Source of the DNA: Phaseolus vulgaris
Taxonomy: Eukaryota; Streptophyta; Magnoliopsida; Fabales; Fabaceae
Length of the DNA stretch: 64,000 nt
Reading direction: 5' to 3'
NCBI RefSeq assembly: GCF_000499845.2
Contig: NW_027174128.1
Location: forward strand, 1-64,000
Every line of letters starts with the position of its first letter. The stretch's first letter is position 1. This document shows positions 52,029 to 63,026 of the stretch, piece after piece. Under the pieces are notes generated by a model, which saw only the letters and a list, made by a program, of their open reading frames with translations, ran no database searches and was not told the origin of the DNA. The position numbers and the translations under genes were made by a program.

Positions 52029-52659
52029 TGATTACTAGTTTACGACAACAATGTCAGAAGTAATAAATTTATCTTAAGGAAAAATATTGAACCCACAAGG
52101 AACAGTTGAATTCTCAAGTATAATATTTATTAAAAAGAAAATATTATGCAAAAGTTTGTTGGAAAAGTTGTTGTGTGTGATGAATTTGCAAGAATTTAAA
52201 TAAAGCAAAGTAAAAGATTTGTGTGATCCAATTCAGAAAATTGGATTGGGGTTTATCCTTCTCAATCGTCTATATTTTTACAACAGATTATAATATTCAA
52301 TCTTGATTGATATTGATGCACATATAAAAATCATTCATATTAATTTCTCACATATTTAAAAACTCCTTATCATTACAAACAAATGTTATAAAACAATTAT
52401 CATTTCAAATCTATTCCGAACATTCAAATGATATGTTAAGCATTATCATTTAGGTTATATTCTTACAAGTATTTTCCAATCAAATTTGATGATCAAAATC
52501 ATGAATAATTCAAGCTTTAAGAATAAAATGATAATATCAATTATCAAAGAAAACCTCAAATATTATATAGATAAATATCATCTCAATACATAAGAGTTTA
52601 AAGAGATTACTCGCAATTCCAAAAGGGAAGAATTAACCACTCATATTGGCCATTACAAG
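52029..52659 (-). repeat. Athila K 5' LTR, part next to the primer site
   Basis: LTR sequence from the boundary TGATTAC at 52029 to the insertion point of J. It continues at 58838 after the ACAAG duplication. It is AT-rich with no ORF. Confidence 0.65.
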
Positions 52660-53889
52660 TGTACCGATCAGGTCATCGGGTGTGATGACGTGGACAAGAG
52701 AAAGGTGGGTGGTCAAGAAGTAAACATAGTCGCCGTTTATGGAAGTGGCGTTCTGCGGTGTACATAGTCGCCGTTTATGAAAGTGGCGTTCTGCGGCATA
52801 CATAATCGGTTGTCGCCGCTTTGTGTGTCACCGACGTGTTAGATAATGGAAGAACAGGTGGTCAGACATCGCCCGAGAGAGGCATCACCCAAGAGAGACA
52901 TCGCCCAAGAGAGACATCGCCCAAGAGAGACATCGCCTAAGAGAGACATCGCCCAAGAGAGGCATCGCCCGAGAGAGGCATCGCCAAGCGGAGATATCGA
53001 TGGTGTTACCCCCCGATGCCCATGGGTAGGAAAGACCGTGGAGGGGGCGACACCGTGAGGAAGCCTTGGACCTTGATAGCTCAGAACAGTAACAAAGAAA
53101 GGTGGCTTCAAGGCCATAAGTTCTAGTACTAGTAGGGGGTAAACCTAACTCGTGAAGTATCCACACAGCTGCTGGGAGACCATGGGACAAATACGACCCA
53201 TGAGAGGGCCATGACCAGGGGAGAACCACATGCATGATACGAGAGAAAGGTAGATACACCCTCAGGGCGAGTGACTAGCGATTGGGGCACATGAGTTGGC
53301 ACCCAGAAAGTCACCCCACGCGCCAGAAGCACTTCGAGGAAAGAGGGCTCACACAGTGGAATAAGCCTAAGGTGGGTTGCGGTGCTATGGGACCCTCTGC
53401 GCAGAATAACGATCAAGTCAGAAGGGCACGTGGCAATGCACACGTGCTCATTAAAGGTTTCAGTGAAAGTTTGCCAAGGTACGCGTTAATTTAGTTTACG
53501 TATCAATTTTTTCAAGGCACATTTTTATACGCCTTCAATGCGCTTCAACGCGCTTTAAATGCAGAAGGTATATAAAAAGGGGCCTTGGGTCGTTTGAAAG
53601 GGGGAGGTTTTGGACCTAATTCTCATAGTTACACAGAGCACAAACCCTAGTTGTTTTCGCTGCGCACCCACAGTGTGTACAAGGCAATTAGGGCAACACA
53701 GTACTAGTTATTCAGTATTTCGACCACCTTCAGAGCATCCTTTCACAGTGTTCCGATACGGAGGTGCGTCACCTTTGATGTTTCTCGCTAGCTGACTTGA
53801 TCGTCGGAGCAAACGGAGCAAAACGAAGGTGCCCTAGCTCGCGAGGACAAGCCACGCGCAAAGACGATCCTGGTCAGCCGCCGGGAACA
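52660..53889 (+). repeat. 5' LTR of element J
   Basis: The LTR runs from TGTACCGATCAGG to GGGAACA, 1230 bp. The array at 52866-52990 has about eight ATCGCCCAAGAGAGAC units of 15 bp. A TATA box lies at 53569-53579. Relative to the 3' LTR it lacks about 55 bp in U5 after GATCGTCGGAG near 53806. The primer site TGGCGCCCACCGTGGGG follows at 53891. Confidence 0.9.
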
Positions 53890-53993
53890 TTGGCGCCCAC
53901 CGTGGGGCCGATATAAAACATCACTCCCACCACGCAAGTTTTTCAGTTGCAGTTCTCAAAACCCAGATAAGTTAAGAGAGTTTCTAGAAAGCC

Positions 53994-54134
53994 ATGACCA
54001 CAAGACCTGCACGCGCTAGGAGTGAAGAGATGACCATGCAACAACTCATGGGCATGATGCAAGGGCTGTAGGAAGCAATGGCAGCGTCGAAAGCGGAGCA
54101 AGAGCGCATGCAACGGTTAAAGCATTGTAAGTAC
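53994..54134 (+). pseudogene. gag: Gag start remnant of element J
   Basis: From the ATG at 53994, 25 codons (MTTRPARARSEEMTMQQLMG...) end at a TAG at 54069-54071. The downstream codons, EAMAASKAEQERMQRL, still resemble the gag N-terminus in frame. At about 54130 a deletion joins this directly to post-pol sequence. Confidence 0.7.
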
Positions 54135-55028
54135 CGATTAACTTGAACAGTTTAAAGTAGTTTCAGTTAAAGCATTTTTTCAAGGGGGCACTCTTTTTTC
54201 CCTAAGGAGGGTTTTTAACGAGGCCACCCAATAAAGAAGGTTTCGAAGTTTATCAAAGTTTTCAAGTTATTTAAGCTTGCATGCTTATCGTTTTAAGTTT
54301 TTGGAAAGAGACTTTGTTGCCCTTGTGAAATTCAAGGCAACGGCGAATTCAGATTGCATGCACTCAATGCAAAGTTTGAAAGCATAAAGTTTTAAACCCT
54401 CATCGCCACCTGGCGATCGGAGGTGAAAGTTAAGTTTTAAGTCTTCATCGCCACCTAGCGATCGGAGGCACAAGTATAAAGTTTTTTAAGTTCTCATCGC
54501 CTTCCGGCGAGAAAAGATAAAAAAGTCCTACTCGCCGTGAGCGAGTGTAGGCGAGAAGAGATTAAAAAGTCCTCCTCACCTCGATTAACTTGAACAGTTT
54601 AAAGTAGTTTCAGTTAAAGCAGTTTTTCAAGGGGGCACTCTTTTTTCCCTAAGGAGGGTTTTTAACGAGGCCACCCAATAAAGAAGGTTTCGAAGTTTAT
54701 CAAACTTTTCAAGTTATTTAAGCTTGCATGCTTATCGTTTTAAGTTTTTGGAAAGAGACTTTGTTGTCCTTGTTTAATTCAAGGCAACGGCGAATTCAGA
54801 TTGCATGCACTCAGTGCAAAGCTTGAAAGCATAAAATTTTAAACCCTCATCGCCACCTGGCGATCGGAGGTGAAAGTTAAGTTTTAAGTCCTCATCGCCA
54901 CCTGGCGATCGAAGGCACAAGTATAAAGTTTTTTAAGTTCTCATCGCCTTCAAGCGAGAAAAGATCAAAAAGTCCTACTCGTTGTGAGCGAGTGTAGGCG
55001 AGAAGAGATAAAAAAAATCCTCCTCGCC
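54135..55028 (+). repeat. 447-bp tandem duplication of the post-pol region in J
   Basis: Two copies start with CGATTAACTTGAACAG at 54135 and 54582. Each holds the post-pol block (GGGGGCACTCTTTTTTCCCT, at 54184 and 54631), an AATAAA shortly after and the first repeats with CTCATCGCCACCTGGCGATCGG. The boundary falls in repeat sequence, consistent with unequal exchange. Confidence 0.8.
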
Positions 55029-55935
55029 TCGAGCGAGTGTAGACGAGAAGAGATTTAAAAGACCTTACTCGCCGTGAGCGAGTGTAGGCGAGAAGAGATT
55101 TAAAGACCTTACTCGCCGTGAGCGAGTGTAGGCGATAAGAGATTAAAAAGTGCTCCTCGCCTCGAGCGAGCGTAGGCGAGAAGAGATTTAAAAGACCTTA
55201 CTCGCCGTGAGCGAGTGTAGGCAAGAAGGGATTAAAAAGTCCCCCTCGCCTCGAGCGAGTTTAGACGAGAAGAGATTTAAAAGACCTTACTCGCCGTGAG
55301 CGAGTGTAGGCGAGAAGAGATTAAAAAGTCCTCCTCACCTCGAGCGAGTGTAGGCGAGAAGAGATTTAAAAGACCTTACTCGCCGTGAGCGAGTGTAGGC
55401 GAGAAGAGATTAAAAAGTCCTCCTCGCCTCGAGCGAGTGTAGGCGAGAAGAGATTTAAAAGACCTTACTCGCCGTGAGCGAGTGTAGGCGAGAAGGGATT
55501 AAAAAGTCCCCCTGGCCTTGAGCGAGTTTAGGCGAGAAGAGATTTAAAAGACCTTACTCGCCGTGAGCGAGTGTAGGCGAGAAGAGATTAAAAAGTCCTC
55601 CTCACCTCGAGCGAGTGTAGGCGAGAAGAGATTTAAAAGACCTTACTCGCCGTGAGCGAGTGTAGGTGAGAAGAGATTAAAAAGTCCTCCTCGCCTCGAG
55701 CAAGTGTAGGCAAGAAGAGATTTAAAAGACCTTCCTCGCCTCGAGCGAGTGTAGGCGAGAAGAGATTAAAAAGACATTCCTCGCCTCAAGCGAGTGTAGG
55801 CGAGAATAGATTTAAAAGACCTTCCTCGCCTCGAGCGAGTGTAGGCAAGAAGAGATTAAAAAGACCTTCCTCTCCTCGAGCGAGTGTAGGCGTGAAAAGA
55901 TTAAAGTCCTCCTCGCCTTGAGCGAGTACAGGCAA
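54970..55935 (+). repeat. 3'-UTR tandem array of J, 89-bp higher-order unit
   Basis: Two alternating subunits of 44-45 bp, one with ACTCGCCGTGAGCGAG and one with CCTCGCCTCGAGCGAG, each followed by TGTAGGCGAGAAGAGATT, repeat for almost 1 kb. Successive starts at 55201, 55290, 55379 and 55468 are exactly 89 bp apart. Every subunit contains CTCGCC/GGCGAG inverted copies able to form a 7-bp stem. The later units become more uniform in one subunit type. Confidence 0.9.
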
Positions 55936-56104
55936 TACCAGATTACAAGACCTCTTTGCGTAAGCAAATTGAGGCAAGTTTGAAAGTCCTGAGTGTATCC
56001 AGGGGAGGAGGAGATGTAACCCCTGGGCAAGTTGAGGCATCAGGAAAAGTCCTTCTCACCCTCGAGTGAGTTCAGAGCAAGATGACAGGTATGTCCAGTA
56101 TGAG

Positions 56105-56640
56105 TTAAAATCCGGGGGCCTAGTCCTTGAGCAGGGGTTAAGGGATTCCTTCGGGACGCCCCCTCCTCAAGTATGAACAGCTAGCCCCGGTACCAGATAT
56201 CAGTGAAAGTTGAAAATCCGGGCGCCTAGTCCTTGAGCAGGGGTTAAGGAATTCCTTCGGGACGACCCCTCCTCAAGTATGAACAGCTAGCCCCAGTACC
56301 AGATATCAATACAAGTTAAAATCCGGGAGCCTAGTCCTTGATCAGGGGTTGAGAGATTCCTTCGGGACGCCCCCTCCTCAAGTATGAACAGCTAGCCCCG
56401 GTATCAGATGTTAGACATAAGTTAAAAACCCGGGCGCTTAGTCCTTGAGCAGGGGTTAAGGGATTCCTTCGGGACGCCCCCTCCTCAAGTATGAATAGTT
56501 GGCCCCGGTATTGGACGATAGATATAAGCTAAAATCTGGGTGCCTAGCCCCTGAGCAGGGGTCGAAGGATCCCTTCGGGACGCCCCCTCCTCAGTTAGGA
56601 ACAGCTAGCCCCAGCGTCTGATGTTCATAACATTCTGCCT
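56105..56640 (+). repeat. Five tandem repeats of about 106 bp in J
   Basis: Units start at about 56111, 56217, 56322, 56428 and 56535. Each holds TAGTCCTTGAGCAGGGGTTA, TTCCTTCGGGACGCCCC and AACAGCTAGCCCC. They lie between the 89-bp array and the spacer also seen at 46640. Confidence 0.88.
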
Positions 56641-57360
56641 TGGTGTTTTTAGACACCTTGAGGACGATACGACGTTGTAGTAGCAGGGCTCTCCTCAGGC
56701 GTGGGCACCAAGCGCAAAAAGATAAGGGCTAAGCTGCCCTGGTATTTTAGACACCCCATGAACAATGCGGTACCATTGTTTAGACCTCTCCATGGGCGTG
56801 GACACTAGAGTGCGACTTTTGTCCCAAAGTATTCGGGCGCCTTGAGGACACCCAGAGCAGGTCCCTCCTTGAGTGTGGACACCCAGCACAGGTGAGATAA
56901 GCCCTCCTCGCCTTTGAGCGACGTTGAGGCACCAGAGACGAACAGATAAGTCCTCCTCGCCTTTGAGCGATGTTGAGCCCATAGTAGGGACCAAATCCTT
57001 CTTTGCCTTTAGGCAATGGCGCGGTAAGCGACACTTTCATGGGGAAGATTGCTCGTAGAGACGAAGGCCAAGTAAGTTTCTTGGTGGAGAGGCCAAAGGA
57101 AGGGTACGCATCACGACTTAAACGGGAAGAGTAAGAGAGGAGATCACGTGCTACCTAAAGAGTTAAAGTCGAACACAATGACAAGGAGTACCGAAGGTAA
57201 CGCACGCGATATAGCAAAGAAAGCAGAAGCAAACGCAAGTATGAAAAGATAAAGCATATAAACATTTAGGAAAGGATCAAGAGTTATAGTTATAGATAAA
57301 GTCCATGACAGATGTAAATTAAGCAAAGGGCAATCACAACATATACACATCAAAATGCCA
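56641..57360 (+). other. J spacer before the purine tract
   Basis: Imperfect repeats of GACACC...GGACGATACG and CTCCTCGCCTTTGAGCGA continue to about 57010; the rest is AT-rich. No ORF1 or ORF2 homology is apparent at the place where the antisense unit lies in A and F. Confidence 0.5.
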
Positions 57361-57554
57361 CGTGGACGATAGGGCGAGGCCTTAGTCTTTTTGCTAAAAC
57401 AAGTTATCAGCTCAAGACTGGGGGCTTGTGTACCGATCAGGTCATCGGGTGTGATGACGTGGACGATAAGGCGAGGCCTTAGTCTTTTTGCTGAAACAAG
57501 TTATCAGCTCAAGACTAGGGGCTTGTGTACTGATCAGGTCATCGGGTGTGATGA
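57361..57554 (+). repeat. 97-bp tandem duplication across the purine tract and LTR start of J
   Basis: Copies at 57361-57457 and 57458-57554 each contain GCGAGGCCTTAGTCTTTTTG, the purine tract and the first 29 bases of the LTR (TGTACCGATCAGG, and TGTACTGATCAGG in the second). CGTGGAC occurs both upstream and within the LTR, a likely seed for slippage. Confidence 0.88.
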
Positions 57555-58837
57555 CGTGGACAAGAGAAAGGTGGGTGGTCAAGAAGTCAACATAGTCGCC
57601 GTTTATGGAAGTGGCATTCTGCGTTGTACATAGTCGTCGTCTATGGAAGTGGCGTTCTACGGTGTACATAGTCGCCGTTTATGGAAGTGGCGTTCTGCGG
57701 CATACATAATCAATTGTCGCCGCTTTGTGTGTCACCGACGTGTTAGATAATGGAAGATCAGATGGTCAGACATAGCCCGAGAGAGGCATCGCCCAAGAGA
57801 GACATCGCCCAAGAGAGACATCGCCCAAAAGAGACATCGCCCAAGAGAGACATCGCCAAAGAGAGGCATCGCCCGAGAGAGGCATCGCCAAGCGGAGATA
57901 TCGATGGTGTTACCCCCCGATGCCCATGGGTAGGAAAGACCGTGGAGAGGGCGACACCGTGAGGAAGCCTTGGACCTTGATAGCTCAGAACAGTAACAAA
58001 GAAAGGTGGCTTCAAGGCCATAAGTTCTAGTACCAGTAGGGGGTAAACCTGACTCGTGAAGTATCCACACCACTACTGGGAGACCTTGGGACAGATACGA
58101 CCCATGAGAGGGCCATGACCAGGGGAGAACCACGTGCATGATACGAGAGAAAGGTAGATACACCCTCAGGGCGAGTGACTAGCGATTGAGGCGCATGAGT
58201 TGGCACCCAGAAAGTCACCCCACGCGCCAGAAGCACTTCGAGGAAAGAGGGTTCACACAGTGGAATAACCCTAAGTTGGGTTGCGGTGCTATGGGACCCT
58301 CTGTGCAGAATAACGATCAAGTCAGAAGGGCACGTGGCAATGCACACGTGCTCATTAAAGGTTTCAGTGAAAGTTTGCCAAGGTACGCGTTAATTTAGTT
58401 TACGTATGAAATGTTTCAAGGCACATTTTTATATGCCTTCAATGCGCTTCAACGCGCTTTAAATGCAGAAGGTATATAAAAAGGGGCCTTGGTTCGTTTG
58501 AAAGGGGGAGGTTTTGGACCTAATTCTCATAGTTACACAGAGCACAAACCCTAGTTGTTTTCGCTGCGCACCCACAATGTGCACAAGGCAATTAGGGCAA
58601 CACAGTACTAGTTATTCAGTATTTCGACCACCTTCAGAGCATCCTTTCACGGTGTTCCGATACGGAGGTGCGTCACCTTTTCTCGCTAGCTGACTTGATC
58701 GTCGGAGTGCAAACGGCCTCGAGGGCGCCCCTTTGTTCACTTCTTTTCAGGTACTCACAGACGGAGCAAAACGAAGGTGCCCTAGCTCGTGAGGACAAGC
58801 CACGCGCAAAGACGATCCCGGTCAGCCGGCGGGAACA
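57429..58837 (+). repeat. 3' LTR of element J with duplicated start
   Basis: The LTR proper reads continuously from 57526; the first start at 57429 belongs to the duplication. It contains the 15-bp ATCGCCCAAGAGAGAC array (57783-57890), a TATA box near 58473-58483 and the U5 block near 58690. Confidence 0.88.
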
Positions 58838-59386
58838 ACAAGCATGGAAAACAAGAAAAGAAGATCCATGATGTTTCTTCTTGATGGCTGCCTCCTCTTG
58901 GGTTTTCTATCTCTTTCTATTCTCCAAATGATGTCTTAGCTTATGTCTCACGCCTCATATTTAACCTAGTTAAGTTTGGGCTAAGTGACATCTCACCTAA
59001 GCGAGTTATTACTTGCTTGGGCAAGTTTGGAGTGAAAAAAGTCCAATTTCACTAGAATGAACTCGCCTGAGCAAGCCTTGGGCGAGTCTTGGGCGAGTTC
59101 CTCTAGAATGATCTTTCTTAGGCGAGTTTGGAGCGAGTTTCCAATGTTCCAACTATCCCTTCTCATCTTGTCTATTCTTCTTTATCCCTTTCATCTCCAT
59201 TTTCCCCTAGAATTATGAAATTAACACAAATTTGGGAATAAATCATTCTTATTCATATTATAATCACAAAGTATTTAAAAGGTTTAAATTCCTAAATTAG
59301 GGGTTGAATTATAGCTATTTTTATCAATAAACATACATAAGTGTTTGTCTTTTAATATGAGATATTATGAAATATGACACTTATCA
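58838..59386 (-). repeat. Athila K 5' LTR, outer part
   Basis: After the ACAAG duplication the LTR continues, with repeated GGGCGAGTTTGGAGCGAG-like motifs (59060-59130), and ends at ACACTTATCA, the complement of the Athila-like LTR start TGATAAGTGTCATA. This is the right edge of the nest. Confidence 0.7.
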
Positions 59387-59640
59387 ATGCACCATAACAT
59401 GAAAATATCTTCGTGCACCAGCTGAGAGAAATTGCTCCCCCGAGGACACAACATGTGCACCCATGTGTACTGAAGTAGTCTGTCATTCATAGTCAAATTA
59501 CCTACATTTCTTATATTTTGATTGTCTAGGTCTTCTCTTGTCATGGTTGACAGGGCATCTTCATGATCAAAATTTAGATCCATAGGGATGGTACCAGGGT
59601 TTAACAAAGCACCATGATAGTTGAGATCAACCAATTCATC
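59387..59640 (-). pseudogene. Short unidentified reading frame, retroelement-like
   Basis: The minus-strand frame (start at 59634) contains NDRLLQYTWVHMLCPRGSNF and FSQLVHEDIFMLWCI. The pattern resembles a segment in uncharacterised plant retroelement ORFs as I remember them, but I cannot name the family. It lies just outside the Athila LTR and has no recognisable neighbours. Confidence 0.3.
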
Positions 59641-60359
59641 ATATCCCTCTGTCTTATTATAATGTTATGTGTGTTGATCTGAGTAGAAAGGTAACCTTAT
59701 TCCTTCAGATGAAGATTTTAATAAAAAAAACTCTTACTAGGTCTTCATAATATGGAAGTCTTAGACTAAGTAATGGTTGTAATCCTTGGAAACTCAAATG
59801 TTGTTGGAAGTGAAACCCAAATGTGGCAAAAAAAAAAAGGAAAATTATCACTTTTGGTGGTATCATTGGTCTTTCGTGAAACTTTTTCTCGAATGCAACC
59901 ATAACATATGTCAAAAATAGTAATAAAAAATATAGTGATCAAAAAATGACTATAACCATGTTCATCAAAATAATTTACGTAAACACAAATCACCAACAAA
60001 CATATATCATTGCATATTACTCAAGAAAAAAAATACTAAAAAACAAAATACATCTAAAAAAACATACAATAAGAAGTTTAAAAAAATTGAGTTATGCAAA
60101 ATTGATTTAAAACATACTAGATTTTCAAAAATGAAAACGAAGACCACCTACAAAACAGTTTGAACACAAGCCAACAATAAAACCGAGCACACTAGCCAAC
60201 AAATTGACCACTCACAGCCAAGAAGACCAACAAACCACATCAACCAAGAACAATAGCTAAAATGATGATCCAACAACACAACACTGAAGAACACGAGCAA
60301 AGATCCAACCTAAAACCAAGTGAAAAAAAAATTACAGCTAGCCAAATTGATTATATGTT
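59641..60359. other. AT-rich DNA without recognised features
   Basis: Short frames of up to 77 codons occur but have no recognisable motif. I see no repeat shared with the rest of the window. Confidence 0.4.
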
Positions 60360-60790
60360 GTGTGTAAGGTGCTTGGTAATCGATTTTTAACATGAACAAA
60401 ACCTTAAAATCGATTATATGTTGTGTATAAGGTGCATGGTAATCAACTTCAACATCAACAAGACCTTAAAATAAATTTGTATGTTGTGTATAAGGTGCAT
60501 GGTAATCAATTTTCGACATGAACAAAACCTTAAAATCAATTCTTACTTGTGTATAAGTTGCATGCTAATTGATTTTCAACATCACTAAAACCTTATCAAT
60601 TATTGTTTGTGTATAATGTGCACGAAAATCGATTTTCAACATCAACAAAACCCTAAAATTGATTTTTCCTTCTCTGTAAGGTGCATTCTAATTGTATTTC
60701 AACATCTCTGAAACCCTAAAATTGATACTTCCTTCTATATAGCATGCATGGTAATCGATTTCACTCACCTCCAACTTCTAGATCTAAGTT
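60360..60790. repeat. Minisatellite, seven units of about 63 bp
   Basis: Units start at about 60360, 60423, 60486, 60549, 60609, 60672 and 60735. The core is GTGTATAAGGTGCATGGTAA, then TCGATTTTCAACATCAACAA, then AACCTTAAAATCGATT. The first three units are most alike and the last ones eroded. ATCGAT-type motifs face each other within a unit. Confidence 0.88.
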
Positions 60791-62219
60791 TCTATGTTTT
60801 CCAAAAGTCCTTTCTCTGATGCTCAAGCACGAAATCTCTCTCAAATAAACAAGTTGGATGAAATGGGGCTCAAGAAACCTATGAAAGCTCTCTGGACAAG
60901 GGAACCAAGCTCTCTACACAACAACACAAGCTCTTTGGAAATCTAAAATGCTATAAAATGGTGCAAAAGATGTTCACAGGTTCAAGCATTTGAAGCAAAA
61001 AATTTCAAAAGCAGTGACAAATTCCCTTTTTCATGGATTCCCTTTTCCACAATGCAGTGTCTCAATGCTCAGTTCTCACATGCATGCACAATGTACCCAA
61101 GGGAATTGAAGTAAAATCCAACGTGTCTGCATGTCTTTACTCTGGTTTCTCTGATCATGAGAGAAAAACCAAAAAGTCCATTCCCTTCGTTTTCCATCTT
61201 TAAACTCGTCTTCACATTCTCTAATCCAAATAAGGATAATTCACGTCTTTCCTTCCGCGTGAACAGGGCATCACTAGAAGCAAACACATCATAAGTTGTT
61301 TAAAATTGTAGTGATTTGTTATTAATGTATATATATATATATATTGAATTTCACAAGATTTGTTTCAAATAAGACATGAAATAAAATAAAATAGAGTGTA
61401 AAATGAAGTAAAGAAATTTTAATTACAAAGAATACATAAATATTAAAACAGACGACATTCTATTGTCTATATGCACAATTTGTCTTATTGAAACCTTCAT
61501 TCCTTCCGTAAGAACATTTATTTGACTTATTCATAATTGATTCATTTATTTTATTATGTATATCATTAATACTTGGCCTACTTTATTTCTTATGCCGCAT
61601 TTTGAGATCAAGATCAAATTTGGTCTCATATAAAGAAACCAATAATCTTCATTCTGAACAAAATGAAATTGGACTTTGTAAACCTTGTAAATATTATCCA
61701 TACCACATAGGTCAACAAATGTCATTAATTATAAATGACATACTAAACAACGAAAACATTAACATGTAAAAGGCACATACCTAAAAATGTTTACATCAAA
61801 TAAAAATGTTTACATCTAACAAAGTCCACTCTTAGAAAAACTTTTTAAAATTGTGCCAATAATTCATTTAATCAGATTCTAATATCAAATATTAAAAATT
61901 GGCTTAAAATTATAATGCAACTTTATATAAACAAATAAAGTATGGGTTCAGACCCAAACATAATAAACCACATTCCAAATGTGAAAATTGAATCTGTAAT
62001 TACAAAGAAAAAGGCAATGGAGTAATGCGCTACATTTAAATAAACATTAGTCAATTACCTAAATATTCAGGGTATGCAGTGATGTCAGCATTACTAATAT
62101 CGAACCACCCCACCACCAACGCATTCAATTAAGAATACCCAACTTTTCCTTTCTCATTTCAATTAAAACAAAGAGCCGAAATTCTTGACATTTTTTTCTT
62201 CCTATTTTTTTTTTCTTTC
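60791..62219. other. AT-rich intergenic-looking DNA
   Basis: A minus-strand 72-codon frame at 61069-61287 (MFASSDALFTRKERRELSLF...) has no recognisable family. A short (TA)n tract lies at about 61328-61344. No transposon ends or coding domains were recognised. Confidence 0.4.
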
Positions 62220-62580
62220 TTCCAATAAATAAATATATTAGGAGTCTGGGAAAACTAAAGTTGACAAATCATCAGAGAAGAACAATCAAAGAGAGACAAG
62301 TGGACAGTCAACCTTCATGTGTTGGACACCCTCCGCTTGATCCAACGGCGCCCGTGACACGCTTTACAATATCTTAAAAAATCCAGCTATGAAAATAACT
62401 TTTGCCGTGTTGACTTTTCTATTGAAAACCAGAATTTATGACCCTCATTTAAATTTCACCCTCCATTTTATCTCCCAAGAAACAGCAAACAAACACGACA
62501 ACGCACTCACCATCAGAGTCATTCATCGCTCCCATCCGTGACCCTCCCACTCCAATATCGTCCACTTTGCTTCCGGCGTA
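62220..62580 (+). promoter_or_regulatory. Possible promoter and 5'-UTR-like stretch
   Basis: A more GC-balanced island in AT-rich DNA holds TTGAC cores (62263, 62409), ATTTAAATTTC near 62449 as a weak TATA-like site, and an A/C-rich AACAGCAAACAAACACGACA stretch typical of plant 5'-UTRs. No ORF follows, so it may be the truncated front of a gene or nothing. Confidence 0.25.
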
Positions 62581-63026
62581 TGTGAATGATATATATTATA
62601 TAGAAACAATAAAATTTTATGAAATTGAGGTTATATAAGATATTTATGAAATTGAGATCTAGAATAATGTATGACTTGTGTCTCAGAAAATATATGTATC
62701 TAATTATTATAATATAAGTTTTACTTATTTTTATAAAAATTTAAAGTTTTTTAAAAAATTTCTATTACGACTTATAAAAATATAAATATTAATAATATAT
62801 GGTTTAAAACAATATCTTAAAATCCTCCACAACCTTCGATACCTGAATGATCATTTGCTCGTATACATAGTACAGTCATCGCAGTTCACAATACAACAAG
62901 AAAAGTAAGGGTAAGCTAGTGAAAATAAAGTTTTATAATATACACAATTAAATCAAAAGAGAAAACCAAATTTTACATGAGTCAATTTCTCAATTATTCA
63001 ATCTTCTTCAAATCCCAACATAAAAC

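Larger units (their letters stand above)
52660..58837 (+). mobile_element. Element J: non-autonomous Tat derivative, 6.2 kb
   Basis: LTRs (52660-53889 and 57429-58837) flank an interior with a primer site, 25 codons of gag, a duplicated post-pol region, long tandem repeats and a purine tract. There is no pol, and no antisense ORF is recognisable. The duplication ACAAG flanks it (52655-52659 and 58838-58842). With both LTRs, primer site and purine tract retained, it could have been mobilised by a complete Tat relative. Confidence 0.93.

Noticed and set aside
57429..57525. A separate short Tat LTR fragment before the 3' LTR of J
   Set aside because: It is one unit of the 97-bp tandem duplication, not an independent insertion.
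59705..59999. Two overlapping minus-strand frames of 69 and 77 codons
   Set aside because: AT-rich composition, no start context or motif and no neighbour to support a gene.
61069..61287. 72-codon minus-strand frame as a host gene
   Set aside because: Too short, no recognised domain and no splice or promoter evidence; kept only as a note.
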